Shown: piece by piece, positions 7,361 through 12,377 of the stretch
How the letters are laid out: each line of letters begins with the position of its first letter
How positions within the stretch are numbered: position 1 is the first letter of the stretch
NCBI GenBank assembly: GCA_037381085.1
Contig: JARRRD010000025.1
Span: 1-18,037, forward strand
DNA from: JARRRD01 sp037381085
GTDB lineage: Bacteria; Nitrospirota; Thermodesulfovibrionia; Thermodesulfovibrionales; UBA6898
Length of the DNA stretch: 18,037 bases
Direction: 5' to 3'
Made by a program: the position numbers and the translations under genes
The notes under the pieces: generated by a model
Seen by the model: only the letters and a program-made list of their open reading frames with translations
What the model was told of the DNA's origin: nothing
The model's database searches: none

Positions 7361-8509
7361 ATGATATATCTCGACAATAACGCCACTACGCCTGTCGACC
7401 CCGAAGTATCAGACGCCATCTTCTCTTCACTCAGGAGAGATTTTGCAAATCCCTCGAGCTCTCACCTGCCCGGCAGAAAGGCAAGGGAGGTCATCGAAAA
7501 TTGCCGGGTCCGCGTCGCCGAGTTCCTGCAGGCCGGCCCGGAGGAAATCGTCTTTACATCAGGCGGCACGGAATCCAACAATCTCGCCCTCCTGGGGACC
7601 GCGTTATTTCACGGGAGGGGACATATCGTCACCTCCGTAATTGAACATCCCTCGGTGATCAATACCTGCCGTCACCTCCAGTCCCTCGGTTTTGACGTCA
7701 CCTGTGTTTCCGTAGACGAAGATGGTATAGTCAACCTTGATGAGCTCCGGAAGTCCGTCAGGGAAGATACGATCCTGATATCGGTCATGCATGCGAACAA
7801 CGAGACCGGAGTGATTCAGCCTGTCGAAGAAATTGGGGCGATGGCCAGGGGACTGGAGGTAACATTCCACTCCGACGCCGCACAATCGGTGGGCAAGATG
7901 CACTTTGACCCCGTACCTCCCCCTGCGGATCTGATGACGGTAGTCGCCCATAAATTTTACGGACCAAAAGGAGTCGGAGCCCTGTACGTTAAGAGGGACA
8001 CAAAGATGAATCCCATATTTTTCGGAGGAGGGCACGAGAGAGGATTGAGGCCGGGCACCGAAAATGTCGCCAGCATAGTCGGGCTTGAAAAGGCGTGCCT
8101 TATCACAAAGAGGGATATCGGATTAAGAGTTTCGCATACGGCCAGCTTAAGGGATCTCTTTCTCGACGGACTCATGTCGGAGGTTCCCGGTATTGCTTTG
8201 AACGGACACGGGAAACAGAGACTGCCCAACACTCTCAATGTGAGAATTCCGGGAATTTATTCGGACGAACTCGTTGAAAAGATCAGCAACAGGGTCGCCG
8301 CTTCCGCGGGATCAGCGTGTCATTCCGGAAGGCGCAGCCCGTCAACCGTCCTGAAACATATGGGACTATCCGATGAAGAGGCCCTTTCTTCGGTGAGGCT
8401 GAGCCTCGGAAAAGACAATACTGAAGAAGAAATAGAAGAAGCCGTCGGCATCATTTCGGCGGCGGTCAGGGAATTGCGGAAAAAACCTGTGCCGGCGTCC
8501 ACATCCTGA
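7361..8509 (+). CDS. NifS/IscS-type cysteine desulfurase
   Basis: Pyridoxal-phosphate enzyme that converts cysteine to alanine and passes sulphur as a persulphide to iron-sulphur, tRNA-thiolation or related systems. Key elements: YLDNNATTPVDP at the N-terminus; GGTESNN (68-74); HSDAAQ (170-175) with cofactor-binding D172; the Schiff-base lysine K198 in AHKFYGPKG; RPGTEN; and catalytic C320 in SAGSACHSG. Length 382 is normal. The active-site loop is followed by RRSPSTVLKHMG, reminiscent of the SACHS...SPSVL pattern of selenocysteine-lyase-like members rather than strict IscS, so I give no gene symbol. No iscU, iscR or tRNA-thiolase gene adjoins. It is the last gene of the (+) block, fourteen bases after rapZ, with no good Shine-Dalgarno and its own extended -10 promoter. 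Confidence 0.92.
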   Translation: MIYLDNNATTPVDPEVSDAIFSSLRRDFANPSSSHLPGRKAREVIENCRVRVAEFLQAGPEEIVFTSGGTESNNLALLGTALFHGRGHIVTSVIEHPSVINTCRHLQSLGFDVTCVSVDEDGIVNLDELRKSVREDTILISVMHANNETGVIQPVEEIGAMARGLEVTFHSDAAQSVGKMHFDPVPPPADLMTVVAHKFYGPKGVGALYVKRDTKMNPIFFGGGHERGLRPGTENVASIVGLEKACLITKRDIGLRVSHTASLRDLFLDGLMSEVPGIALNGHGKQRLPNTLNVRIPGIYSDELVEKISNRVAASAGSACHSGRRSPSTVLKHMGLSDEEALSSVRLSLGKDNTEEEIEEAVGIISAAVRELRKKPVPASTS

Positions 8510-8535
8510 GCCGCTTGCCGTTCCAGGGGCCTGTG

Positions 8536-8557
8536 AAAATGCGGGGTAATTTCCCGC
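8536..8557 (-). terminator. Rho-independent terminator of the TPR gene
   Basis: An inverted repeat GCGGG/CCCGC (8541-8545 with 8553-8557, extended by a G-T pair) surrounds a short AT-rich loop. Read on the minus strand, it is followed by ATTTTC, a short U tract, six bases beyond the stop of the TPR gene. On the plus strand the hairpin has no U tract, so it would only weakly stop transcripts from the desulfurase. The stem is short and the U tract imperfect. Confidence 0.45.
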
Positions 8558-8562
8558 GGGCC

Positions 8563-9243
8563 CTAAGTATCCCTTGCGATCAGAATTCTTGCCTTCAGCG
8601 CCCACTTCCGGTCCACGCGGCGCTTGAAGAGAGGAGCCGACTTAAAGGCCTTTATCGACTTTCTGAGGTACGCGACTCCCTCATCTTTCATACCCAGTTT
8701 CATCTTTACAAGGCCTAACCGGTAAAATCCACGTGAACTTGAAGAATGTATCTCCACAAACTTCTCCAGCGACGGCAGGGCATTCCGGTAATCACGGCGG
8801 TCGATGTAAACCTCGGCCATCATAAGGTACGGCTCACCGTATTTGAGTCCCGGCGAAGACTGGAGGGCCTTCTCAACAAGTCCCTTCCCCTTGCTGATGT
8901 CGCCGGTCCTCGCCTCGGCTATGCCGTAATAATAGTTGAATTCGGGGTCGTCCGCCATCTTCGCTTCCGCGCCCCGGAAATATTCAACCGCTTTTCCGAA
9001 ATCCCCCTTCTCGACGAGCAGTACGCCGAGTTCTTTCAGGGACCTTCCGTCATGAGGATTCATCGAGACGATCTTCCTGAGCTCCCCGATTCGCGAGGAC
9101 GCACGCAATGCCTTAAACGGGTCAGGTATGAAGCTCAGGTATGTACGGTCCACGGCCAGGATGACCGCAACGATCACCAGCAATGCAAGAAGAGGATTTC
9201 CCGTCAGCCAGTAGAGAACATAAAAAAGGATAAATTTGCTCAT
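8563..9243 (-). CDS. Membrane-anchored tetratricopeptide-repeat protein
   Basis: A 226-residue protein of unknown role. Residues about 4-28 are strongly hydrophobic (a probable single membrane anchor or hairpin). A basic stretch with PDPFKALRASSRIGELRK follows. Three to four TPR-like units come next: around 60-90 (DGRSLKELGVLLVEKGDFGKA), 93-125 (NYYYGIAEARTGDISKG), 130-160 (EPYLMMAEVYIDRRDYRNA) and 165-195 (RGFYRLGLVKMKLGMKDEG). TPRs build protein-protein contact surfaces, so this is probably a scaffold on the inner membrane. A GGAGG lies fifteen bases before the ATG, farther than ideal. It converges on the cysteine desulfurase and is followed by a probable terminator. I do not recognise a specific family. 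Confidence 0.85.
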   Translation of the reverse strand: MSKFILFYVLYWLTGNPLLALLVIVAVILAVDRTYLSFIPDPFKALRASSRIGELRKIVSMNPHDGRSLKELGVLLVEKGDFGKAVEYFRGAEAKMADDPEFNYYYGIAEARTGDISKGKGLVEKALQSSPGLKYGEPYLMMAEVYIDRRDYRNALPSLEKFVEIHSSSSRGFYRLGLVKMKLGMKDEGVAYLRKSIKAFKSAPLFKRRVDRKWALKARILIARDT

Positions 9244-9363
9244 AAGTCACAGGTCTTGCCTCCGTTATTTTAATATATTCCCGCGCTTCTTTTCACGGCC
9301 CGCCGTTTCCGCAGCAGCGGCAAAACAGGAGTTGGCGCAAATATTTCTCGCCTCTTAGCAGAA

Positions 9364-9373
9364 ATTATATAAT
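9364..9373. promoter_or_regulatory. Symmetric -10 element, possibly bidirectional
   Basis: ATTATATAAT reads TATAAT on the plus strand (9368-9373) and TATAAT on the minus strand (9369-9364). It lies in the gap between the divergent TPR gene (-) and the 59-residue gene (+). The -35 regions at 17 bases are weak on both sides (TTCTCG forward, TTAAAC reverse, three of six bases each). It is the only good -10 for the TPR gene, which would then have a leader of about 110 bases. Confidence 0.35.
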
Positions 9374-9393
9374 CCTGGATTGGGGAGTTTAAA

Positions 9394-9418
9394 GGGCTGA
9401 CATTCGCTCAGGGAGCCC
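9394..9418. other. Imperfect hairpin in the intergenic leader
   Basis: GGGCTGA (9394-9400) can pair with TCAG (9408-9411) around a seven-base loop. GGGCT can also pair with AGCCC (9414-9418), so two alternative stems share the same left arm. It lies about 85 bases before the 59-residue gene and downstream of the TATAAT at 9368. There is no U tract, so it is not an obvious terminator. Apart from this and the two promoter candidates, the 260-base gap 9244-9503 holds nothing I recognise. Confidence 0.3.
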
Positions 9419-9439
9419 CCCTCCGGCAGCTATTAATGT

Positions 9440-9467
9440 TTGACATTATTTCCGGATATGGTAATTT
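9440..9467 (+). promoter_or_regulatory. Candidate promoter for the 59-residue gene
   Basis: A perfect TTGACA (9440-9445) is followed after 16 bases by TAATTT (9462-9467), preceded by TGG as in an extended -10. The -35 is ideal and the -10 is poor (three of six). Transcription would start near 9474, giving a leader of about 30 bases. Confidence 0.4.
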
Positions 9468-9503
9468 TTTACTTAATGGACTCTATCAACAAAGGAGGCG
9501 CAG

Positions 9504-9683
9504 ATGAAGATTGAACTCGAAGGAACACTTCTCAGGATGACCCCTGAGAACGACAGGGAAAAGACGGAACTCAATCAGCTCTGGACAATCATAATCGGCT
9601 GCGTGAACGAGGGGAAAAAACTGGTGCCGGTCGGGGAATACATACCGGGCATCAAGGAAGTCGCCGTCTTTAACATTGAGTAA
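9504..9683 (+). CDS. Small conserved-looking protein, 59 residues, function unknown
   Basis: Encodes a 59-residue acidic-to-neutral protein starting MKIELEGTLLRMTPEND and ending PGIKEVAVFNIE. AAGGAGG (9492-9498) sits five bases before the ATG, as strong as the hpf and yceI sites in this window, and a promoter with a perfect TTGACA lies upstream. The pattern (amphipathic first strand, Glu/Lys-rich turn, a hydrophobic helix around LWTIIIGCVNEG, a VPVGEYIPG turn, a final strand) suggests a compact alpha/beta protein. It has one cysteine (C33), no signal peptide and no membrane helix. It stands alone, converging on the response regulator 24 bases away. I do not recognise a family; the coding call rests on the ribosome binding site and its protein-like composition. 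Confidence 0.72.
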   Translation: MKIELEGTLLRMTPENDREKTELNQLWTIIIGCVNEGKKLVPVGEYIPGIKEVAVFNIE

Positions 9684-9707
9684 AAGGCGCACCGGAGCAG
9701 GGCCGTC

Positions 9708-10469
9708 TCAGGTCTTGTCCGTGTAATGGTCCTTGAAATATTCCGGATAGAGTCTCTTTACGCACTCGGGACAGATGCCGTGCGTGAATTCGGCGTCCGA
9801 ATGCTGCCTTATGTATTCTTCTATCTGGCGCCAGTAGCCGCTGTCATCCCTTATATTTTTGCATGACGAGCAGATAGGAAGAAGTCCGCTCAGCGTCTTC
9901 ACCTCGGCAAGTGCCTGCCTGAGCTCCTGTATCAGAACTTCCCTTTCCTGCTGCGCGGCCTTGCGCTGTTCGATCTCACTCCTGAGGGCCTCGTTCGCCT
10001 GCCGGAGTTCGGAGGTACGCTGCGCGACCTTAAGCTCCAGTTCTTCGTAGGCCCTCTTCAGGGCCTCGTCGACCAGTCTCCTTTGCCGCCTCGTCTCCGC
10101 ATCCTTGAGTTCACGCTCAATCGCGGGGACAAGCCTCGCCAGGTTGTCTTTCAGAATGTAGTCGTGGGCCCCGGCCTTCATGGCCCCCACGGCAATATCC
10201 TCCCCGATCTTACCTGAGACAATTATGAAAGGAAGGTCCCGTCCGCTTTCCCGGAGCACCTTTAATGCATCCAGTCCGCCGAACCCCGGCATCACATAGT
10301 CGGAGATGACGACGTCCCATGTCCAGTACTCAAGGGCCTTCTTCATGGCCTCCCGGCTGTCGACACGTTCGTAAGTGAGACTATATCCTCCGCTTTTGAT
10401 CTGCCGGCTTATAAGGATGACGTCGTCTTCGGAATCCTCGATCATCAATGCACGAAGTGATGCAGACAT
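9708..10469 (-). CDS. Response regulator: receiver, coiled coil, Cys-rich C-terminus
   Basis: Numbered from the ATG chosen here (253 residues). A receiver domain (about 5-125) has the acidic pair E11/D12, phosphoacceptor D57 in ISDYVMPG, S85 and K107 in HDYILKDN. A long charged coiled coil (about 128-195) follows. The C-terminus (about 192-245) has PICSSCKNIRDDSGYW and CPEC, giving C200-x2-C203 and C233-x2-C236, probably one metal site. This C-terminal module is common at the end of sensor and receiver proteins in environmental bacteria; its function is not established. There is no DNA-binding, kinase or cyclase domain, and no partner kinase adjoins. An in-frame TTG at 10493 would add eight residues, but AAGGGGG before the ATG favours 10469. 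It is divergent from yceI. Confidence 0.88.
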   Translation of the reverse strand: MSASLRALMIEDSEDDVILISRQIKSGGYSLTYERVDSREAMKKALEYWTWDVVISDYVMPGFGGLDALKVLRESGRDLPFIIVSGKIGEDIAVGAMKAGAHDYILKDNLARLVPAIERELKDAETRRQRRLVDEALKRAYEELELKVAQRTSELRQANEALRSEIEQRKAAQQEREVLIQELRQALAEVKTLSGLLPICSSCKNIRDDSGYWRQIEEYIRQHSDAEFTHGICPECVKRLYPEYFKDHYTDKT

Positions 10470-10599
10470 TGTTCCCGCCCCCTTGCAAAGCAATTATTTT
10501 TCGCAACACTTTTATAAATTAGCATAGGGGCGTTTTCTTTTCCAAGTGCTTACCGGGCCGTTGGGCGGATCGCTGACGACCTTCATCGGGCCGCTGCCC

Positions 10600-10627
10600 T
10601 TGTAATAGGAGGAAAAGCTGATATAAT
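10600..10627 (+). promoter_or_regulatory. Sigma-70-type promoter of yceI
   Basis: TTGTAA (10600-10605), a 16-base spacer and TATAAT (10622-10627), with TGA before the -10 making a perfect extended element. Transcription would start near 10634, leaving a leader of about 68 bases. It is one of the best housekeeping promoters in the window. Confidence 0.6.
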
Positions 10628-10701
10628 TCTTAAAGGCAACCCGCACCACGTCGGCAATACCGGGGAGCACTCCGGCAGTAGAGAACACCAAGGAGGAGCA
10701 A

Positions 10702-11238
10702 ATGGCTAAATGGACAATTGACACCGCTCACTCTGTAGCGGCCTTCTCTGTAAAGCACATGACCGTCGCAAACGTCAGGGGTCAGTTCAACAATATAACC
10801 GGCGCCGTAGAGTTCGACCAGGCCGACCCCGCCCGGTCTTCCGTCACCGCGGAAATCGAGGTGGCCAGCATTACAACAGGCATCAGGAAGCGTGATGACC
10901 ATCTCTTGAGCGCGGATTTTTTTGACGCCGCCAAGTATCCGAAGATCACCTTCAAGAGTACCGGGGTAGAAACTGCGGGCGGCAACAGCGCCAGGATTTC
11001 GGGTGACCTGACCATCCATGGAATTACTCGAGCGGTGACCATGGAAGCTGAATACTTCGGCCCGGTAAAAAGCCCCGAAGCGCTAGGAGGGGAAACGACC
11101 ATCGGATTTTCGGCCTCGCTCACGATCGACCGCCGGGACTTCGATGTCAAATGGAACGTGCCTCTCACCGGAGATGCTCTCATGGTAGGCAATGAGATCC
11201 GGATAAACCTGGACATAGAAGCAGACCTCGCGGAATAG
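10702..11238 (+). CDS. YceI-family protein
   Basis: A 178-residue protein of the YceI family, a lipocalin-like beta-barrel that binds long isoprenoid or other hydrophobic ligands in characterised members. Typical sequence marks: WTIDTAHSVAAFSVKHM at the start, VRGQF, RKRDDHLLSADFFDAAKYPKI in the middle, GDLTIHGITR, and the FSASLTIDRRDFDVKWN segment near the end. There is no signal peptide, unlike E. coli YceI, so this copy should be cytoplasmic. AAGGAGG (10690-10696) lies five bases before the ATG, and a strong promoter lies 75 bases upstream. It appears monocistronic. No isoprenoid gene or cytochrome b561 gene adjoins, so the ligand cannot be inferred. Confidence 0.93.
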   Translation: MAKWTIDTAHSVAAFSVKHMTVANVRGQFNNITGAVEFDQADPARSSVTAEIEVASITTGIRKRDDHLLSADFFDAAKYPKITFKSTGVETAGGNSARISGDLTIHGITRAVTMEAEYFGPVKSPEALGGETTIGFSASLTIDRRDFDVKWNVPLTGDALMVGNEIRINLDIEADLAE

Positions 11239-11327
11239 CTGCAGCCTCCGGAAGCCTATGTGCGAGAGCACCCGCAGGATCAGGACTTTCCCGCCGGCTC
11301 GCCATAATAATCCGGTGAGGCAGCCCG

Positions 11328-11378
11328 TTAATCAGAGCCTGTATACAAACTCGTGCCGTACACACGGACTCTGGTTAA
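11328..11378. repeat. Inverted repeat downstream of yceI
   Basis: TTAATCAGAG (11328-11337) and CTCTGGTTAA (11369-11378) are complementary at nine of ten bases, with one G-T, separated by 31 bases that contain a smaller CCGT/ACGG stem. No U tract follows. It lies 90 bases past yceI. The rest of 11239-11400 shows nothing recognisable. Confidence 0.4.
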
Positions 11379-11401
11379 TCCGCTATTGATCCGAAAATAC
11401 C

Positions 11402-11463
11402 CCTCACCCACCCCTCTCCCCCAAGGGGCAAGGGGAAGAAGGTTTCCCTCAAAGGGAGGGTGA
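11402..11463. repeat. C-rich/G-rich palindromic intergenic element
   Basis: The outer arms TCACCC (11404-11409) and GGGTGA (11458-11463) enclose alternating runs of C and G (CTCCCCC, AAGGGGCAAGGGG, CCCTC, GGGAGGG) that can form nested hairpins. This strand-asymmetric C-then-G composition is typical of dispersed palindromic intergenic repeats. It contains no coding sequence. Copy number in the genome cannot be judged from one window. Confidence 0.5.
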
Positions 11464-11563
11464 TTTTCATGCTCCTTTGTGAGCCCATGACGGCCACGAT
11501 CATGTCATTGTTCTACGAAACAACTTGCCATCAAAGAGAATTCCCCATAAGTCACTTTTTTCA

Positions 11564-11643
11564 TGTTATCATTCCGGCTTGTCCGGAATCCTTCAGGGTC
11601 TTTTCGGAAGGATTCCCGACGCGCTTCGCTTGCGAGAATGACA
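11564..11643. repeat. REP/MITE-like palindromic element with ATTC...GAAT ends
   Basis: The ends TCATTC (11569-11574) and GAATGA (11636-11641) are perfect inverted copies. Inside, GGAATCCTTC (11585-11594) pairs over ten bases with GAAGGATTCC (11607-11616) around a 12-base loop. TTCCGG/CCGGAA (11572-11577 with 11583-11588) forms a competing stem. The right part, with GCGCTTCGCTTGCGAGAATGACA-like composition, resembles the common TGTCATTCCCGC...GAATGACA intergenic repeats of many Gram-negative genomes. It is non-coding and lies 85 bases before the tRNA gene. Confidence 0.6.
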
Positions 11644-11688
11644 AATTGCACACGACTTTGACATGACCGTGCATGACGGCCCGCGGCT

Positions 11689-11718
11689 GTCACAATATTT
11701 TTGTATTTCTGCTAAAAT
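11689..11718 (+). promoter_or_regulatory. Promoter of the tRNA-Thr gene
   Basis: TAAAAT (11713-11718) preceded by TGC forms a near-consensus extended -10. GTCACA (11689-11694) at an 18-base spacing is a fair -35. Transcription would start near 11725, only a few bases before the mature tRNA 5' end. Confidence 0.5.
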
Positions 11719-11728
11719 ATCCGGGTTC

Positions 11729-11804
11729 GCCGGGATAGCTCAGTTGGTAGAGCAGCTGATTCGTAATCAGCAGGTCGTCGGTTCGAGTCCGATTCCCGGC
11801 TCCA
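11729..11804 (+). tRNA. tRNA-Thr (anticodon CGT)
   Basis: A complete 76-base cloverleaf: acceptor GCCGGGA/TCCCGGC, D stem GCTC/GAGC around AGTTGGTA, anticodon stem GCTGA/TCAGC with loop TTCGTAA (anticodon CGT, reading ACG), a five-base variable loop, and T stem GTCGG/CCGAT with TTCGAGT. The 3' CCA is encoded (11802-11804). A run of five T follows at 11806-11810. It is close in sequence to the E. coli tRNA-Thr(CGT). There is no sign of an integrated element using it as an attachment site. Confidence 0.97.
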
Positions 11805-11864
11805 CTTTTTCTGGTAATTGCGAGAAGTTACAGCTAATGCCGGATTATTTCCTAGGTATCGGTA

Positions 11865-12164
11865 TTAATGGAGCTTCATATAGAGGCTTGCCGAAAGCAT
11901 GAAATCCGATGATTCTTCTTCCTTTACTTTCCGATAAAAATCACACTCCATGCACCCGTCGTACTTTTGCAGGAATGTCCGCTGTATCTTGCCGTTGCAG
12001 AGTGTTCCGCCTACCACCCAGCATGCCCGGCCGGCATTAGTGCCTCCGTGGATTCCATCAAGCTTCTTTTCGATTGCAACAGGACATGTTCCCAGTTCCC
12101 GGACATTGCCACCGCCCGGTTGTCTGCCGCACCCATAGAACTCCCAACAGTTGATCTTGTCCAT
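11865..12164 (-). CDS. Two-CW domain small protein
   Basis: A 99-residue cytoplasmic protein with two Cys-Trp pairs, matching what I recall as the two-CW domain family; function unknown. From this start: C6-W7 in NCWEFYGCG, C12, C27, C48-W49 in NAGRACWVVGGTLC, C56, then C71-x2-C74 in GCMECDFYRKVKEEE. Seven cysteines in a conserved spacing suggest metal, haem or redox binding. The same module also occurs fused to sensory and chemotaxis proteins, as I remember the family. The start at 12164 is preferred: GAGAGGGAAAAGGGG lies just upstream, while the upstream ATG at 12218 falls inside the -35 element TTGACA and would add a non-conserved tail. It is divergent from the IF-2-like gene. Confidence 0.75.
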   Translation of the reverse strand: MDKINCWEFYGCGRQPGGGNVRELGTCPVAIEKKLDGIHGGTNAGRACWVVGGTLCNGKIQRTFLQKYDGCMECDFYRKVKEEESSDFMLSASLYMKLH

Positions 12165-12191
12165 CCCCTTTTCCCTCTCCTCAAATAAATT

Positions 12192-12218
12192 CTTATACCT
12201 AAACAGGCATTTTGTCAA
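12192..12218 (-). promoter_or_regulatory. Promoter of the two-CW gene
   Basis: On the minus strand, a perfect TTGACA (12218-12213) is followed after 15 bases by TATAAG (12197-12192). The spacer is shorter than the optimal 17, so it may be weak or activator-dependent. Transcription would start near 12185, about 20 bases before the chosen ATG. Confidence 0.45.
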
Positions 12219-12264
12219 GTCAAAAATTTACTTTTTGTCGGAATTGCAATTTTAACGTATCCGG

Positions 12265-12319
12265 CGGGGAAACCTGTGGCAGAGAGGTTTCCCTGTTGCG
12301 GCACCTTACATTCGGTGCT
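12265..12319 (+). other. Two tandem hairpins in the leader of the IF-2-like gene
   Basis: The first stem pairs GGGAAACCT (12267-12275) with AGGTTTCCC (12285-12293) perfectly, extended by a G-T and a C-G pair to eleven pairs, with a nine-base loop. The second pairs GCACC (12301-12305) with GGTGC (12314-12318), plus one G-T pair, around an eight-base loop. They are only a few bases apart. Neither has a U tract on either strand. They lie 60-110 bases before the IF-2-like start and may be a regulatory leader or a processing site. I do not recognise a riboswitch class. Confidence 0.45.
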
Positions 12320-12377
12320 AGCATTACTATTATTATCAGAGTTGCCCGATAGAGTTGTGGAACATGGAGCAGCGTAA

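Noticed and set aside
8746..9273. 175-residue plus-strand ORF opposite the TPR gene
   Set aside because: The minus frame has TPR periodicity and a membrane anchor; the plus frame has neither motif nor ribosome binding site.
10530..10543. GG-N10-GC on the minus strand before the response regulator
   Set aside because: Only the invariant GG and GC match; flanking bases (TTGGAAA, AACGCC) do not support a sigma-54 promoter.
10512..10724. 70-residue minus-strand ORF across the yceI promoter
   Set aside because: It covers the TTGTAA-TATAAT promoter and the yceI ribosome binding site on the other strand, and has no convincing start signal of its own. I recognise no family in it.
11260..11271. GTGC-GAGA-GCAC mini-hairpin after yceI
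   Set aside because: Only four pairs and no U tract; too small to call a terminator.
11460..11666. 68-residue plus-strand ORF before the tRNA
   Set aside because: It runs through the palindromic element, has no ribosome binding site and its composition reflects the repeat.
11729..11864. tRNA-Thr as the attachment site of an integrated element
   Set aside because: No integrase, no repeat of the tRNA 3' end within the window, and the flanking genes look like ordinary chromosomal genes.
12216..12218. Upstream ATG of the two-CW gene
   Set aside because: It lies inside the -35 TTGACA, so it would not be in the transcript; the start at 12164 fits the conserved domain.
12286..12299. GG-N10-GC with TTGC (weak sigma-54-like) before the IF-2-like gene
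   Set aside because: The -12 fits but the -24 is AGGTTT. Matches of this quality are expected several times by chance, and it overlaps the hairpin arm.
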